This document shows positions 43,101-51,160 of a stretch of DNA of 64,000 nt, piece after piece. A program made the position numbers and the translations under genes. Source of the DNA: an uncultured Poribacteria bacterium (GTDB lineage: Bacteria > Poribacteria > WGA-4E > WGA-3G); NCBI GenBank assembly GCA_951812525.1, contig OX638316.1, positions 3,404,506 through 3,468,505 on the forward strand, read 5' to 3'. The stretch's first letter is position 1. Every line of letters begins with the position of its first letter. The notes under the pieces are model-generated. The model had not been told where the DNA came from. It did not search any database and saw nothing but the letters and a program-made list of their open reading frames with translations.

Positions 43101-43322
43101 ATGATTCAGAACAATCAAGAACTTGAAGCAACGCTAACGCGCATCAGGCACTTTCAGAAACAGATAGAAAAACTCAGACAAATTGAAACCAATCCAAAAA
43201 ATTATCGACTCTCTGTGAGCGGTTTCCTTGCTGAAATTGATCGGATGAACCTGGAGATAAGAGAGTATCTATCCATTCATCCGAGCGAATTGACAGGACA
43301 GGTCGCTGAAGCTAGCACATAA
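43101..43322 (+). CDS. Small helical protein downstream of the ATPase
   Basis: A 73-residue basic-acidic helical protein (ELEATLTRIRHFQKQIEKLRQ, then GFLAEIDRMNLEIREYLSIHPSEL). The pattern, a heptad-like helix, a turn at NPKNY, and a second helix, resembles small antitoxin or immunity-like proteins found beside toxins, but I cannot name a family. It begins 26 bp after the ATPase stop and is probably cotranscribed, although no clear Shine-Dalgarno is seen. It may be a regulator or inhibitor of the two large proteins. Confidence 0.65.
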   Translation: MIQNNQELEATLTRIRHFQKQIEKLRQIETNPKNYRLSVSGFLAEIDRMNLEIREYLSIHPSELTGQVAEAST

Positions 43323-43464
43323 AAGCAAAGATCACTTGGAAATTATTCCGGCATTCGATAGGCAAGGCTCCCTAACTCCTACAACGATAGATCCTGTTGG
43401 GCGAGGACCTGTGCTACACCCTTTCTCGCGCTTACTCATGAGTGCTGTTCATAGACAATTCCCC

Positions 43465-43493
43465 TTGACAATTCATGCCATTTGCGCTACCCT
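43465..43493 (+). promoter_or_regulatory. Possible leaderless promoter of trmJ
   Basis: TTGACA (43465-43470), 17 bp, TACCCT (43488-43493), then 6 bp to the ATG at 43500. The -35 is perfect and the -10 weak. No ribosome site precedes the ATG. Confidence 0.45.
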
Positions 43494-43499
43494 ATTCAC

Positions 43500-44321
43500 A
43501 TGTCAACAAACACCCATAAAAAACCGATTCAACCCACCGGAAACTTCCGAGCGATTCCTGTTGATGTCCCGGAGAATCTAACGAACATTCGAGTCATTCT
43601 CTTTGAACCGCGTGAACCCGGAAATATCGGTTCCGTCGCCAGAGTTGTAAAGGGAATGGGGCTATCCCAACTCTATCTGGTGAACCCTGTTCCATTTCGG
43701 GATGTCGATGCCGCATGGTATATGGCACACGGCGCGCAGGATATTGTCGAAAATTGTCACGTCGTTCCAGAACTCAAAGATGCCCTTAACGGTATCCAAT
43801 ACCTTGTCGGCACAACACACCGTCGTCGCGACGTCCGTCTACCACAACCCGTACCCGCTCGCGAGGCCGCACAGACGGTCGCCACAATCTCACAAGATAA
43901 ATCCGTCGCGTTACTCTTTGGACGTGAAGACTTCGGCTTATCCACCGATCAACTCAGTCTCTGCCAGTTGACAGCAAGCGTCCCGATGGCAACCAAAAAC
44001 CCGTCCCTGAATCTCGCACAAGCCGTTCAGGTTTTCGCGTATGAAGTCTTCGTCGCCAGTTTAGAGGAATACCCCCCATCCGAGATAGACTACGCCGAAG
44101 TCAACGCCTTAGAAGAATTCTACGGTCGCGTCACCCGTTTACTGGATAAGGTAGGTATGTCGCCGTACAATCGCGAGTGGGAAACCTATCTGAAATCGCT
44201 ACGACGCGTCTTCTCCCGCGCACCATTGGAACCGAGGGACATCGCTACACTGGACATGATTTTCTCCACAACATATCGATATATCAAGCGCCTTGAGAAA
44301 AAATTAGATGAGGATTGCTAA
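43500..44321 (+). CDS. trmJ: tRNA 2'-O-methyltransferase TrmJ-like (SPOUT family)
   Basis: A 273-residue SPOUT methyltransferase. IRVILFEPREPGNIGSVARVVKGMG is motif 1, ALLFGREDFGLS motif 2 and NPSLNLAQAVQVFAYE motif 3, the knotted SAM site; the C-terminal helical extension (LDKVGMSPYNREWETYLKSLRRVF) is the TrmJ rather than TrmL type. TrmJ methylates nucleotide 32 in the tRNA anticodon loop. The ATG chosen lacks a ribosome site but fits a leaderless promoter; a TTG six codons earlier is the alternative. It separates the putative defence genes from the PIN gene. Confidence 0.88.
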   Translation: MSTNTHKKPIQPTGNFRAIPVDVPENLTNIRVILFEPREPGNIGSVARVVKGMGLSQLYLVNPVPFRDVDAAWYMAHGAQDIVENCHVVPELKDALNGIQYLVGTTHRRRDVRLPQPVPAREAAQTVATISQDKSVALLFGREDFGLSTDQLSLCQLTASVPMATKNPSLNLAQAVQVFAYEVFVASLEEYPPSEIDYAEVNALEEFYGRVTRLLDKVGMSPYNREWETYLKSLRRVFSRAPLEPRDIATLDMIFSTTYRYIKRLEKKLDEDC

Positions 44322-44422
44322 CTTTAGTACAGAGATTGTCTAAATGATAGGTTCACAAAATGCATCCTAATTTATATTTCTGAGATAACTTGTGAATACC
44401 TCTAAAAAATTGAAAGGATGTG

Positions 44423-45118
44423 ATGGAACGACCTAAGTTGTATCTTGATCTCAACCTATATTGTCGTGCTTTCAACGATCAAACACAACTTCGGTTGTAT
44501 TGTGAGGCAAGAGCAGTAGACGTTATCCTAAATCGGGCGAGTAGACATGTGTATGAAATCTATTGGTCTTACGTTCTTGATATGGAAAACAGTCTGAATC
44601 ATAACCTAATTGAGCGTCGAATTGTAATTGGGCAATCTACGTTCTGTCGCCATTCAATTCTTCCTGCGAGTGATATCCAACTTTCAGTTAGTCGGATTAG
44701 TACCCTTTCGTCAATCAAAAGGTACGATGCAGAACATATTGCATGTGCAGAATTTGCTGGATGTGATTACTTTCTCACAGGGGACGATCGGCTTCTAAGA
44801 CAGTTCAATCGCTTAAAAGCGCAAAGGATTTTCCTCTTGCGTATTGTGCTTCAAAATCCTGTTGATTTTTTGAACTTGAGGAGGAAAAGAGTCATGAAAG
44901 ATAAAGCCGTTGAAGAAATTGAAGAACTCGCAAGGGCAGAGGGTGAGAACCCTCTTGAAGAAGTGATGCGTCGTGGTATAGATGCACTTGAAAAGGAGCT
45001 CGATCCAATTGAGCTCAGTCGATTCATTTCCGAATTACGACGGATGAAATCGGGTGTGCCCGAAATCCGAGATCAGTTACCACTTGATAAATCAATGAAG
45101 CGGATCCGCAGTAATTGA
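44423..45118 (+). CDS. PIN-domain protein fused to a small antitoxin-like tail
   Basis: A 231-residue protein. Residues 1-150 are a PIN ribonuclease domain: LYLDLNLYCRAFND holds the first acid, RYDAEHIACAEFAGCDYFLTGDD the later acids. The domain ends with NPVDFL, where free-standing PIN toxins end. The last 75 residues (from Met158) have the shape of the small antitoxins that follow PIN genes (MRRGIDALEKELDPIELSRFISEL). A strong internal GAGGAGG (44878-44884), 9 bases before ATG 44894, could start that tail as its own protein. GAAAGGA lies 5 bases before the first ATG. A toxin-antitoxin pair in one frame is my reading. Confidence 0.75.
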   Translation: MERPKLYLDLNLYCRAFNDQTQLRLYCEARAVDVILNRASRHVYEIYWSYVLDMENSLNHNLIERRIVIGQSTFCRHSILPASDIQLSVSRISTLSSIKRYDAEHIACAEFAGCDYFLTGDDRLLRQFNRLKAQRIFLLRIVLQNPVDFLNLRRKRVMKDKAVEEIEELARAEGENPLEEVMRRGIDALEKELDPIELSRFISELRRMKSGVPEIRDQLPLDKSMKRIRSN

Positions 45119-45148
45119 GCACATAGAGCAGGAATAAGAGGATTCTAC

Positions 45149-45177
45149 TTGAAATTCTCGGCGTACTGGCGTATCAT
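45149..45177 (+). promoter_or_regulatory. Sigma70-like promoter of the MFS-spermidine synthase gene
   Basis: TTGAAA (45149-45154), 17 bp, TATCAT (45172-45177); each hexamer has one mismatch. Transcription would start near 45184, 52 bases before the ATG. Confidence 0.6.
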
Positions 45178-45235
45178 ATATGTAGAATGCTTAAATAGCC
45201 TATAAAGGTAAAATGTCCATAGAATCAACTCCAAA

Positions 45236-48200
45236 ATGCGACACATCAAACCCATCGTTTGGATCATCTTTATCTTCTCCGGTGCCAGCGGACTCATCTA
45301 TGAAGTCATCTGGATGCGGCAGCTCACGCTCATCTTCGGGAGCACCGTCTTCGCCACGAGCACCGTCCTAACAGCGTTCATGGCAGGACTCGCACTCGGC
45401 AGCTTCTACTTCGGTAGGAAGATCGACGAAAGCGACCAATCCCCGCTGCGGATGTACGCCCTATTGGAAGCCGGTATCGGTGCATTCTGTCTGGTATGGC
45501 CCCTCATTTTATCCGTACTCGGCGCACTCTATGTGCTAATCCATCGCAACGTCACATCCGAATTCTATACCCTCTCACTTATACGGTTCGTTTTGACCTT
45601 CGCCGTGCTCCTGATTCCCTCAATATTAATGGGCGGCACACTACCGGTGCTAACCCGATTTTTTGTGAAGAGATTAGAGCAACTCGGCACAAATATCGGC
45701 GTTCTGTACGCGCTCAACACCTTCGGCGCAGTCATCGGCACTGTAGCAGCCGGATTTTTCCTGCTCGAAGCGTTCGGCATCCGATGGTCACTCGGTATCG
45801 GTATCGCTATTAACTTCGCCGTAGCAGCCATTGCGTTAGCGTTAGCGCAGCGGGTATCTGGGACAGAAATGGATGAACTCTATGATGAAGAAGCACCGCA
45901 ACCGGAAGATGAGACGATCCCGCAACGACCTGAGAGACGCTTGGTCCTGTGGGCGATAGGTATCTCAGGATTCTGTGCATTGGCTTACGAAGTGTTGTGG
46001 ACCCGCATCATGGTCTTCTTCCTCGGCAGTACGACGTATGCATTTGCAACGATGTTGGCAGCGTTCTTATTCGGCATCGCGCTTGGGAGCATCGTACTCG
46101 CACGCTGGGTAGATCGGATAAAGCACCCCGTCGCTGTTTTCGGCATCGCCCAACTCGGCATCGCCCTCTTCGCGCTTATCCTGATGCCGGCGTTTGAGGA
46201 ATTATACGCCATGACCAGTGCATTCCAATCTACATTCGGCGGAAGCAGGTTCTGGGCGTTCTTTTCCTGTTTTCTTGTGATGGTCCTGCCGACCTTCTTG
46301 ATGGGGGCGAGTTTTCCGCTGGTGACAAAAATCTACACAGGCAACGAACGGCAACTCGGTAGGAGTATCGGCAACGTATACGCAGTCAACACAGTTGGAA
46401 GCATTTTAGGAGCGTTTTGTGCTGGATTTATCCTCATTCCGATTTTAGGCATCCGACCGAGTATCGTACTAATGGTGGCACTAAACACGGGCATTGGGTG
46501 TTTACTTGTTCTAAGAGACGGACAACGGACCGAAACCGGAGGTGCGCTGCTACAGGGGATAAGCATCGGCATGCCGATTCTCAACGCTGGGTTGGCAGTC
46601 ATCCTACTGCTCACGCTGAATCAACCCCTGTTTCTCAAGAGCGCGATCTTCAAAACGCAGCGTCCCGGCGATACACTCGTCGATTACAATGAAGAGGTAG
46701 ATGCCACCGTAACAACGCTGAAAGACGATGAAGCCGTCTACCGTCTCTATGTCGATACAAATCAGGCAGCGGACGCCTCACGCTGGGATTCGCCATCACA
46801 TCGCGTCATCGCACACCTGCCGTTGCTATTGCATCCGCGTCCGAAACGTGCACTCGTCGTCGGGTTCGGCATGGGACTCACCTCTTACTCCATAACGCAA
46901 CACGGTGTACGGGTTGATGCCATAGAGGTCTCCGAAGGCGTAATTTCGGCGGCACAAAAGCATTTCACGCATGTCAACGGAAATGTGTTTGATAGTCCAC
47001 TGTTTAATTACAAAATCAACGATGGACGCAACCATATCCTGATGACAAAGACGAAATACGATATGATTTCAACAGGGATTATCCATCCGCTTGTTAGTGC
47101 AGGGAGTTCCAATATCTACACTGCCGACTTCTACCGTTTGTGCCGACGGATTCTGAGCGAAGACGGTATCATGTGCCAGTGGGTGCCGTTGCACCGCCTA
47201 CCCGAGGCACACTATAAGATGATTGTGCGTACCTTCATTGAAGTGTTCCCGCATACAACGCTCTGGTACAAATACACACCCGACTTTGTGATTCTCATCG
47301 GCACACCCGAACCGCTGCGGATTGATTACAAAAACTTTCTCGCACGCGCACAGATAGCGAGTATCAGCGAAGGACTTGCTGCCGATGACTTGGACGGTCT
47401 ATCGCTACTTGATTCATTTATGATGGGACCGGAGGCTGTCCGCGAATACGTAGGTCATGGACCTATCCACACAGACAACCGACCGCGATTGGAATTTTTC
47501 CGAGGAGCCGACCTCGCCAACACAACCACACAGAACGTCAAAGGCATGGCTGAGTATCGAGAACGCCTCCTCCCATACCTCGTAAACTACGGTTCAACGC
47601 TCGCCGAGATGAAAGCTGTTCGACAGACGCTCGACACCTACTTTAGAGCCACCCAGAAATTAATCCGCGGACAAATCGCCTATGCGAGTGCACAGTATCA
47701 AAATGCCGCAACACTCATGAACGAAGCGGTCGAACTTAACCCCGTTGACGAAACAATTCGTTATAACTTTGGTGTCGTCGCAGGCTTAATTCGTGAAGGC
47801 GAACAAGAGGAACTCCAACAGATTGAACGGCAGGTACAGCAGGCAATGGCGCAAAATCCTGACGATCTCCAGGGACACCTCCATCTGGCGACACTATACG
47901 AAATGCAAGGGGAACTCGGAAAGGCAACAAGGGAACTTGAGGAGTTTCTCAGACGCGATCCCAGTAGATCCGATATTTATCTGCTCTTGGGTCCCTTATA
48001 CGAACGCCAAGAGCGTTATAGAGAAGCACTTCGTACTTACGAACGGCTTGAACGGCAAGAGGGAATGTTGCAATTGCCTGCTCCGATTTTCGCCGCAATG
48101 GCACAGCTCCACCTGCTATTGGAGAATGTGGAAGAAGCCGAAAAGTATGGAAAGAAAGGTATCGCTGCAGATGCCAATTCGTGGCGTTCCTATTACATCC

Positions 48201-48367
48201 TCGGAAATGTTTACGCAGCGATGAACCAACCCCAAAAACAGATTGAACACTACGACAATGCTTTGAAGGCACTCGACCAACTCATTCAAGTTTCAGCAAA
48301 TCCGGCAGATTTGCAGAGTGCAAAACAACAGATTCAAAATGAACGCGATCAATTGAAAAATAGGTAG
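45236..48367 (+). CDS. Fused MFS-like/spermidine synthase protein with TPR tail
   Basis: A 1043-residue membrane protein. Residues 1-205 and 235-470 are two similar membrane halves, each beginning ISGFCALAYEVLWTR-like (FSGASGLIYEVIWMR), the mark of fused MFS/spermidine synthases. Residues about 520-760 are a Rossmann domain (ALVVGFGMGLTSYSI...DAIEVSEGV) like polyamine aminopropyltransferase, though the acidic catalytic residues are not obvious. From about 810 to the end are TPR units (PDDLQGHLHLATLYEMQGEL). Such proteins are common in environmental bacteria and no activity is established. No Shine-Dalgarno precedes the ATG; an out-of-frame ATG occurs 22 bases upstream. Confidence 0.88.
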   Translation: MRHIKPIVWIIFIFSGASGLIYEVIWMRQLTLIFGSTVFATSTVLTAFMAGLALGSFYFGRKIDESDQSPLRMYALLEAGIGAFCLVWPLILSVLGALYVLIHRNVTSEFYTLSLIRFVLTFAVLLIPSILMGGTLPVLTRFFVKRLEQLGTNIGVLYALNTFGAVIGTVAAGFFLLEAFGIRWSLGIGIAINFAVAAIALALAQRVSGTEMDELYDEEAPQPEDETIPQRPERRLVLWAIGISGFCALAYEVLWTRIMVFFLGSTTYAFATMLAAFLFGIALGSIVLARWVDRIKHPVAVFGIAQLGIALFALILMPAFEELYAMTSAFQSTFGGSRFWAFFSCFLVMVLPTFLMGASFPLVTKIYTGNERQLGRSIGNVYAVNTVGSILGAFCAGFILIPILGIRPSIVLMVALNTGIGCLLVLRDGQRTETGGALLQGISIGMPILNAGLAVILLLTLNQPLFLKSAIFKTQRPGDTLVDYNEEVDATVTTLKDDEAVYRLYVDTNQAADASRWDSPSHRVIAHLPLLLHPRPKRALVVGFGMGLTSYSITQHGVRVDAIEVSEGVISAAQKHFTHVNGNVFDSPLFNYKINDGRNHILMTKTKYDMISTGIIHPLVSAGSSNIYTADFYRLCRRILSEDGIMCQWVPLHRLPEAHYKMIVRTFIEVFPHTTLWYKYTPDFVILIGTPEPLRIDYKNFLARAQIASISEGLAADDLDGLSLLDSFMMGPEAVREYVGHGPIHTDNRPRLEFFRGADLANTTTQNVKGMAEYRERLLPYLVNYGSTLAEMKAVRQTLDTYFRATQKLIRGQIAYASAQYQNAATLMNEAVELNPVDETIRYNFGVVAGLIREGEQEELQQIERQVQQAMAQNPDDLQGHLHLATLYEMQGELGKATRELEEFLRRDPSRSDIYLLLGPLYERQERYREALRTYERLERQEGMLQLPAPIFAAMAQLHLLLENVEEAEKYGKKGIAADANSWRSYYILGNVYAAMNQPQKQIEHYDNALKALDQLIQVSANPADLQSAKQQIQNERDQLKNR

Positions 48368-48441
48368 TAGGGTCTTGAGAAATCCGACACGCGGCTTTCT
48401 CCCTACGTTATACTGTCCATAGAGGAGACTATAGACACATC

Positions 48442-50451
48442 ATGTCCCAAGAACCTTCTTTAAAACGCACCCACTATTGCGGTGACCTGCGTTTAGCAGA
48501 TGCAGGCACTCAGGCTGTTCTCAACGGCTGGGTCAAACGCCGTCGAGATCACGGTGGGGTTATCTTCGTCGATTTACGCGACAGAACGGGTATCACGCAG
48601 GTTGTCTTTGATCCGCAGATTGATGAAAAAGCGCACGCTCTCGCCGATGAGGTGAGAAGCGAATACGTGTTACATGTCAGCGGCACCGTCCGTGAACGCG
48701 ATCCGGGTGAACTCCTGTTCCAAGCAGACGCTGCGTACCAAACAGAACTCGCCGATGGTACCTTATCTTCAGAATTCCGAGCCCTGTTTTCGGATGCTGA
48801 CCGCAAATACACTCTCTCCGAAGAAATCGCAGTCGCAACGCGAGAACCCGGTACACGGTGGCTACTCACTGACATCGAAAATAATAGAACATACCATATC
48901 GAAAATGGGGAAAACGGTCTCAGCATCTACCAAGGCACTGTCAATCCCGATCTCGACACGGGTGAAATCGAAGTCGCTGTTGATGCTCTGAACATCTTGA
49001 ATACTGCAAAAACACCCCCGTTCCCGGTTGAAGACGAGATCGACGTGGCTGAAGACATTCGGATGCGTTATCGCTTCGTTGACTTGCGCCGTCCTGAGAT
49101 GCAGAAAACCTTAGCGATGCGGCATAAAGCAGCACTCGCTGCGCGCAACTATATGAACGAACACGGCTTTCTTGAGATTGAAACCCCTATCTTGATGAAC
49201 AGCACTCCCGAAGGCGCACGCGATGTCCTCGTACCAAGCCGACATTATCCGGGTCGGTTTTATGCGCTCCCTCAGTCGCCACAGCAGTTCAAGCAGATCC
49301 TCATGATGAGCGGCGTTGACCGATATTTTCAGATCGCCCGATGCTTCCGCGATGAGGACACACGCGCCGATAGGCAGCTCGAGTTCACACAACTTGACAT
49401 TGAGATGTCATTCGCCGGTGTGGACGATGTGCTTGAAGTAACTGAAGGATTGATGAAACGTATCTTTGAGGAAGCAGGCAATATTCCTGTTCAAACCCCC
49501 TTCTTGCGGCTTCCTTACCACGAATCAATTGCACGGTTCGGAAACGACAAACCCGATACGCGGTTCGGCATGGAACTTACCGATGTCTCCGATGTCATGG
49601 CAGACTGTGATTTTCAGGTATTCACGCGGACTTTGGGAACAGGCGGACAGGTCAAAGCCATTGCTGCACCGGGCGGTGCTGACTTCTCGCGCAAAGATAT
49701 CGACGATCTAACGAAGTTCGTCGCTATCTACCGAGCGAAAGGATTGGCGTGGGTTAAAGTCACAACAGACGGATTCTCCTCTGGTATCGTTAAGTTTTTC
49801 ACAACAGAACAACTTGAAACCGCCCAAGAGCGAACGGGTGCAAAACTTGGGGACATCATGTTCTTCGTTGCTGACAAGCCGAATATCGTCGCCGATGCAC
49901 TCGGTAATCTCCGCCTACACCTCGGGAAGCAGCTTAACCTTATTGATGAAACCCAGTATAATTTCTTGTGGATTGTCGATTATCCGCTCTTTGAATGGAA
50001 CGAGGAGGAGAATCGCTACGAACCCTTCCACCATCTGTTCACGGGATGCACAGAAGAGACGTTGCCGTTGTTAGATACAGATCCACGGAATGTCCAAAGC
50101 CAACACTACGATCTCGTCTGCAACGGATATGAAATCTGTAGCGGAAGTGTCAGAATTCACCAATGGGATGTTCAACAAAAGGTTTTTGATGTTCTGGGGA
50201 TCACACCAGAAGAGGTCGAAAGCCGATTCGGATATTTCATAGATGCCTTGGCGTATGGGACACCACCGCATGCAGGAATCGCTCCAGGCTTAGACAGGAT
50301 GGTAATGCTGATGCGAAATGAGGAAAACATTCGGGAAGTCATCGCGTTTCCCAAATCACAACAAGGACTCTGTCCGCTTACACATGCACCCTCTGTTGTA
50401 ACAGACGCACAGTTAGAGGAATTGTCTATCCGTGTCGATGCAGAACTCTAA
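48442..50451 (+). CDS. aspS: Aspartate--tRNA ligase with an inserted domain
   Basis: A 669-residue class II aminoacyl-tRNA synthetase. The OB-fold anticodon domain (GWVKRRRDHGGVIFVDLRDRTG) is followed by motif 1, motif 2 (FQIARCFRDEDTRADRQLEFTQLD), the bacterial GAD insertion domain (about residues 330-450) and motif 3 (GIAPGLDRMVML). Residues 88-164 are an extra 77-residue block inside the OB fold, between RERDPGE and GTVNPDLDTGEIEV, where bacterial enzymes have only a few residues. All catalytic motifs are present. The conventional start is kept; the nearest AGAGGAGA is about 14 bases before the ATG, rather far. It may charge tRNA-Asp only or also tRNA-Asn. Confidence 0.94.
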   Translation: MSQEPSLKRTHYCGDLRLADAGTQAVLNGWVKRRRDHGGVIFVDLRDRTGITQVVFDPQIDEKAHALADEVRSEYVLHVSGTVRERDPGELLFQADAAYQTELADGTLSSEFRALFSDADRKYTLSEEIAVATREPGTRWLLTDIENNRTYHIENGENGLSIYQGTVNPDLDTGEIEVAVDALNILNTAKTPPFPVEDEIDVAEDIRMRYRFVDLRRPEMQKTLAMRHKAALAARNYMNEHGFLEIETPILMNSTPEGARDVLVPSRHYPGRFYALPQSPQQFKQILMMSGVDRYFQIARCFRDEDTRADRQLEFTQLDIEMSFAGVDDVLEVTEGLMKRIFEEAGNIPVQTPFLRLPYHESIARFGNDKPDTRFGMELTDVSDVMADCDFQVFTRTLGTGGQVKAIAAPGGADFSRKDIDDLTKFVAIYRAKGLAWVKVTTDGFSSGIVKFFTTEQLETAQERTGAKLGDIMFFVADKPNIVADALGNLRLHLGKQLNLIDETQYNFLWIVDYPLFEWNEEENRYEPFHHLFTGCTEETLPLLDTDPRNVQSQHYDLVCNGYEICSGSVRIHQWDVQQKVFDVLGITPEEVESRFGYFIDALAYGTPPHAGIAPGLDRMVMLMRNEENIREVIAFPKSQQGLCPLTHAPSVVTDAQLEELSIRVDAEL

Positions 50452-50459
50452 GCGGAATC

Positions 50460-50680
50460 GGTAGGCGAGGTTTTGTGGCGTACTCGACCCCCGGTGAAGC
50501 CCACACGGGCTTCATACCCGGTTCATGCCCATAAGGCATGAATACCGTTGATTCTGATTTTGATTCACGGCATGAATACCCGGTGAAGCCCACACGGGCT
50601 TCATACCCGGTGAATGCTATAAAGCATTCATACCGTTGATTCTGATTCTGATTCATGCGATCTGCATTCTAACCTCGTCC
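50460..50680 (+). repeat. CGAGGTT palindrome opened by a nested tandem hairpin array
   Basis: GGTAGGCGAGGTT (from 50459) and CTAACCTCGTCC (to 50680) are the two halves of the palindrome intact at 3796-3821. Between them are two 89-bp units (from 50490 and 50579), each with CCCGGTGAAGCCCACACGGG, a TTCATGCC or TGAATGCT hairpin and TACCGTTGATTCTGATT. The hairpin arms differ between units but stay complementary. Confidence 0.8.
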
Positions 50681-50690
50681 GATTTGATCC

Positions 50691-50723
50691 GTAGGTTGGG
50701 TTGAGCGTAGCGAAACCCAACGC
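50691..50723 (+). repeat. GTAGGTTGGGTTGAGCG palindromic repeat
   Basis: GTAGGTTGGGTTGAGCG, then TAGCGAAACCCAACGC: arms GTTGGGTT and AACCCAAC. This form is widely dispersed among bacteria. A copy opened by 74 bp lies at 57880-57980. Confidence 0.85.
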
Positions 50724-51160
50724 TTCCCTGATAACTGTCCACTATCAAAAGTCATCTCAATGGAAAATGTCGAAGCACAAAATGCCATTAACGCAACAAT
50801 TCTAGCATTTTTACCGCAATTTTTGCAGACTAGATGGTGACAGACGGATTGCAATTGGGTGCTACTTCTTCAGCGCAGATATCTTTTTCATAGACGGAAC
50901 ACTTCAATTTCCTTTGACGAACCCAATGTTTTTCTGTATACAGCGGGTGCCTCAATGAAAACACCGGTGGAATTTTAGTAGGGTTTGACGCATTTATCGC
51001 GTTTTATTGACGCGTTGGCATAGAACTTGCTCGCTTTAAATAATGTGCTTTTGTGCGACATGCTCTAAAGTCAAACGCACGTTATTTATCAACGTTCGTA
51101 GTTGCTATAAACAGTCGATTGATCACTGACGACCAACAACCATAAAGGAGATAAAGCGCA
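50724..51160. other. Intergenic region with sigma54-type promoter, no gene seen
   Basis: After the repeats this 437-bp stretch holds no supported gene. Its last part carries a -24/-12 promoter (51016-51031), an untranslated leader of about 120 bp and a strong ribosome site (AAAGGAGATAA) for the LRR gene. Confidence 0.6.
51016..51031 (+). promoter_or_regulatory. Sigma54-type (-24/-12) promoter
   Basis: TGGCATAGAACTTGCT matches TGGCAYRN4TTGCW with correct spacing: GG at 51017-51018 and GC at 51029-51030, ten bases apart. Transcription would start near 51041, upstream of the LRR gene. No enhancer-binding protein gene is in the window. Confidence 0.5.
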
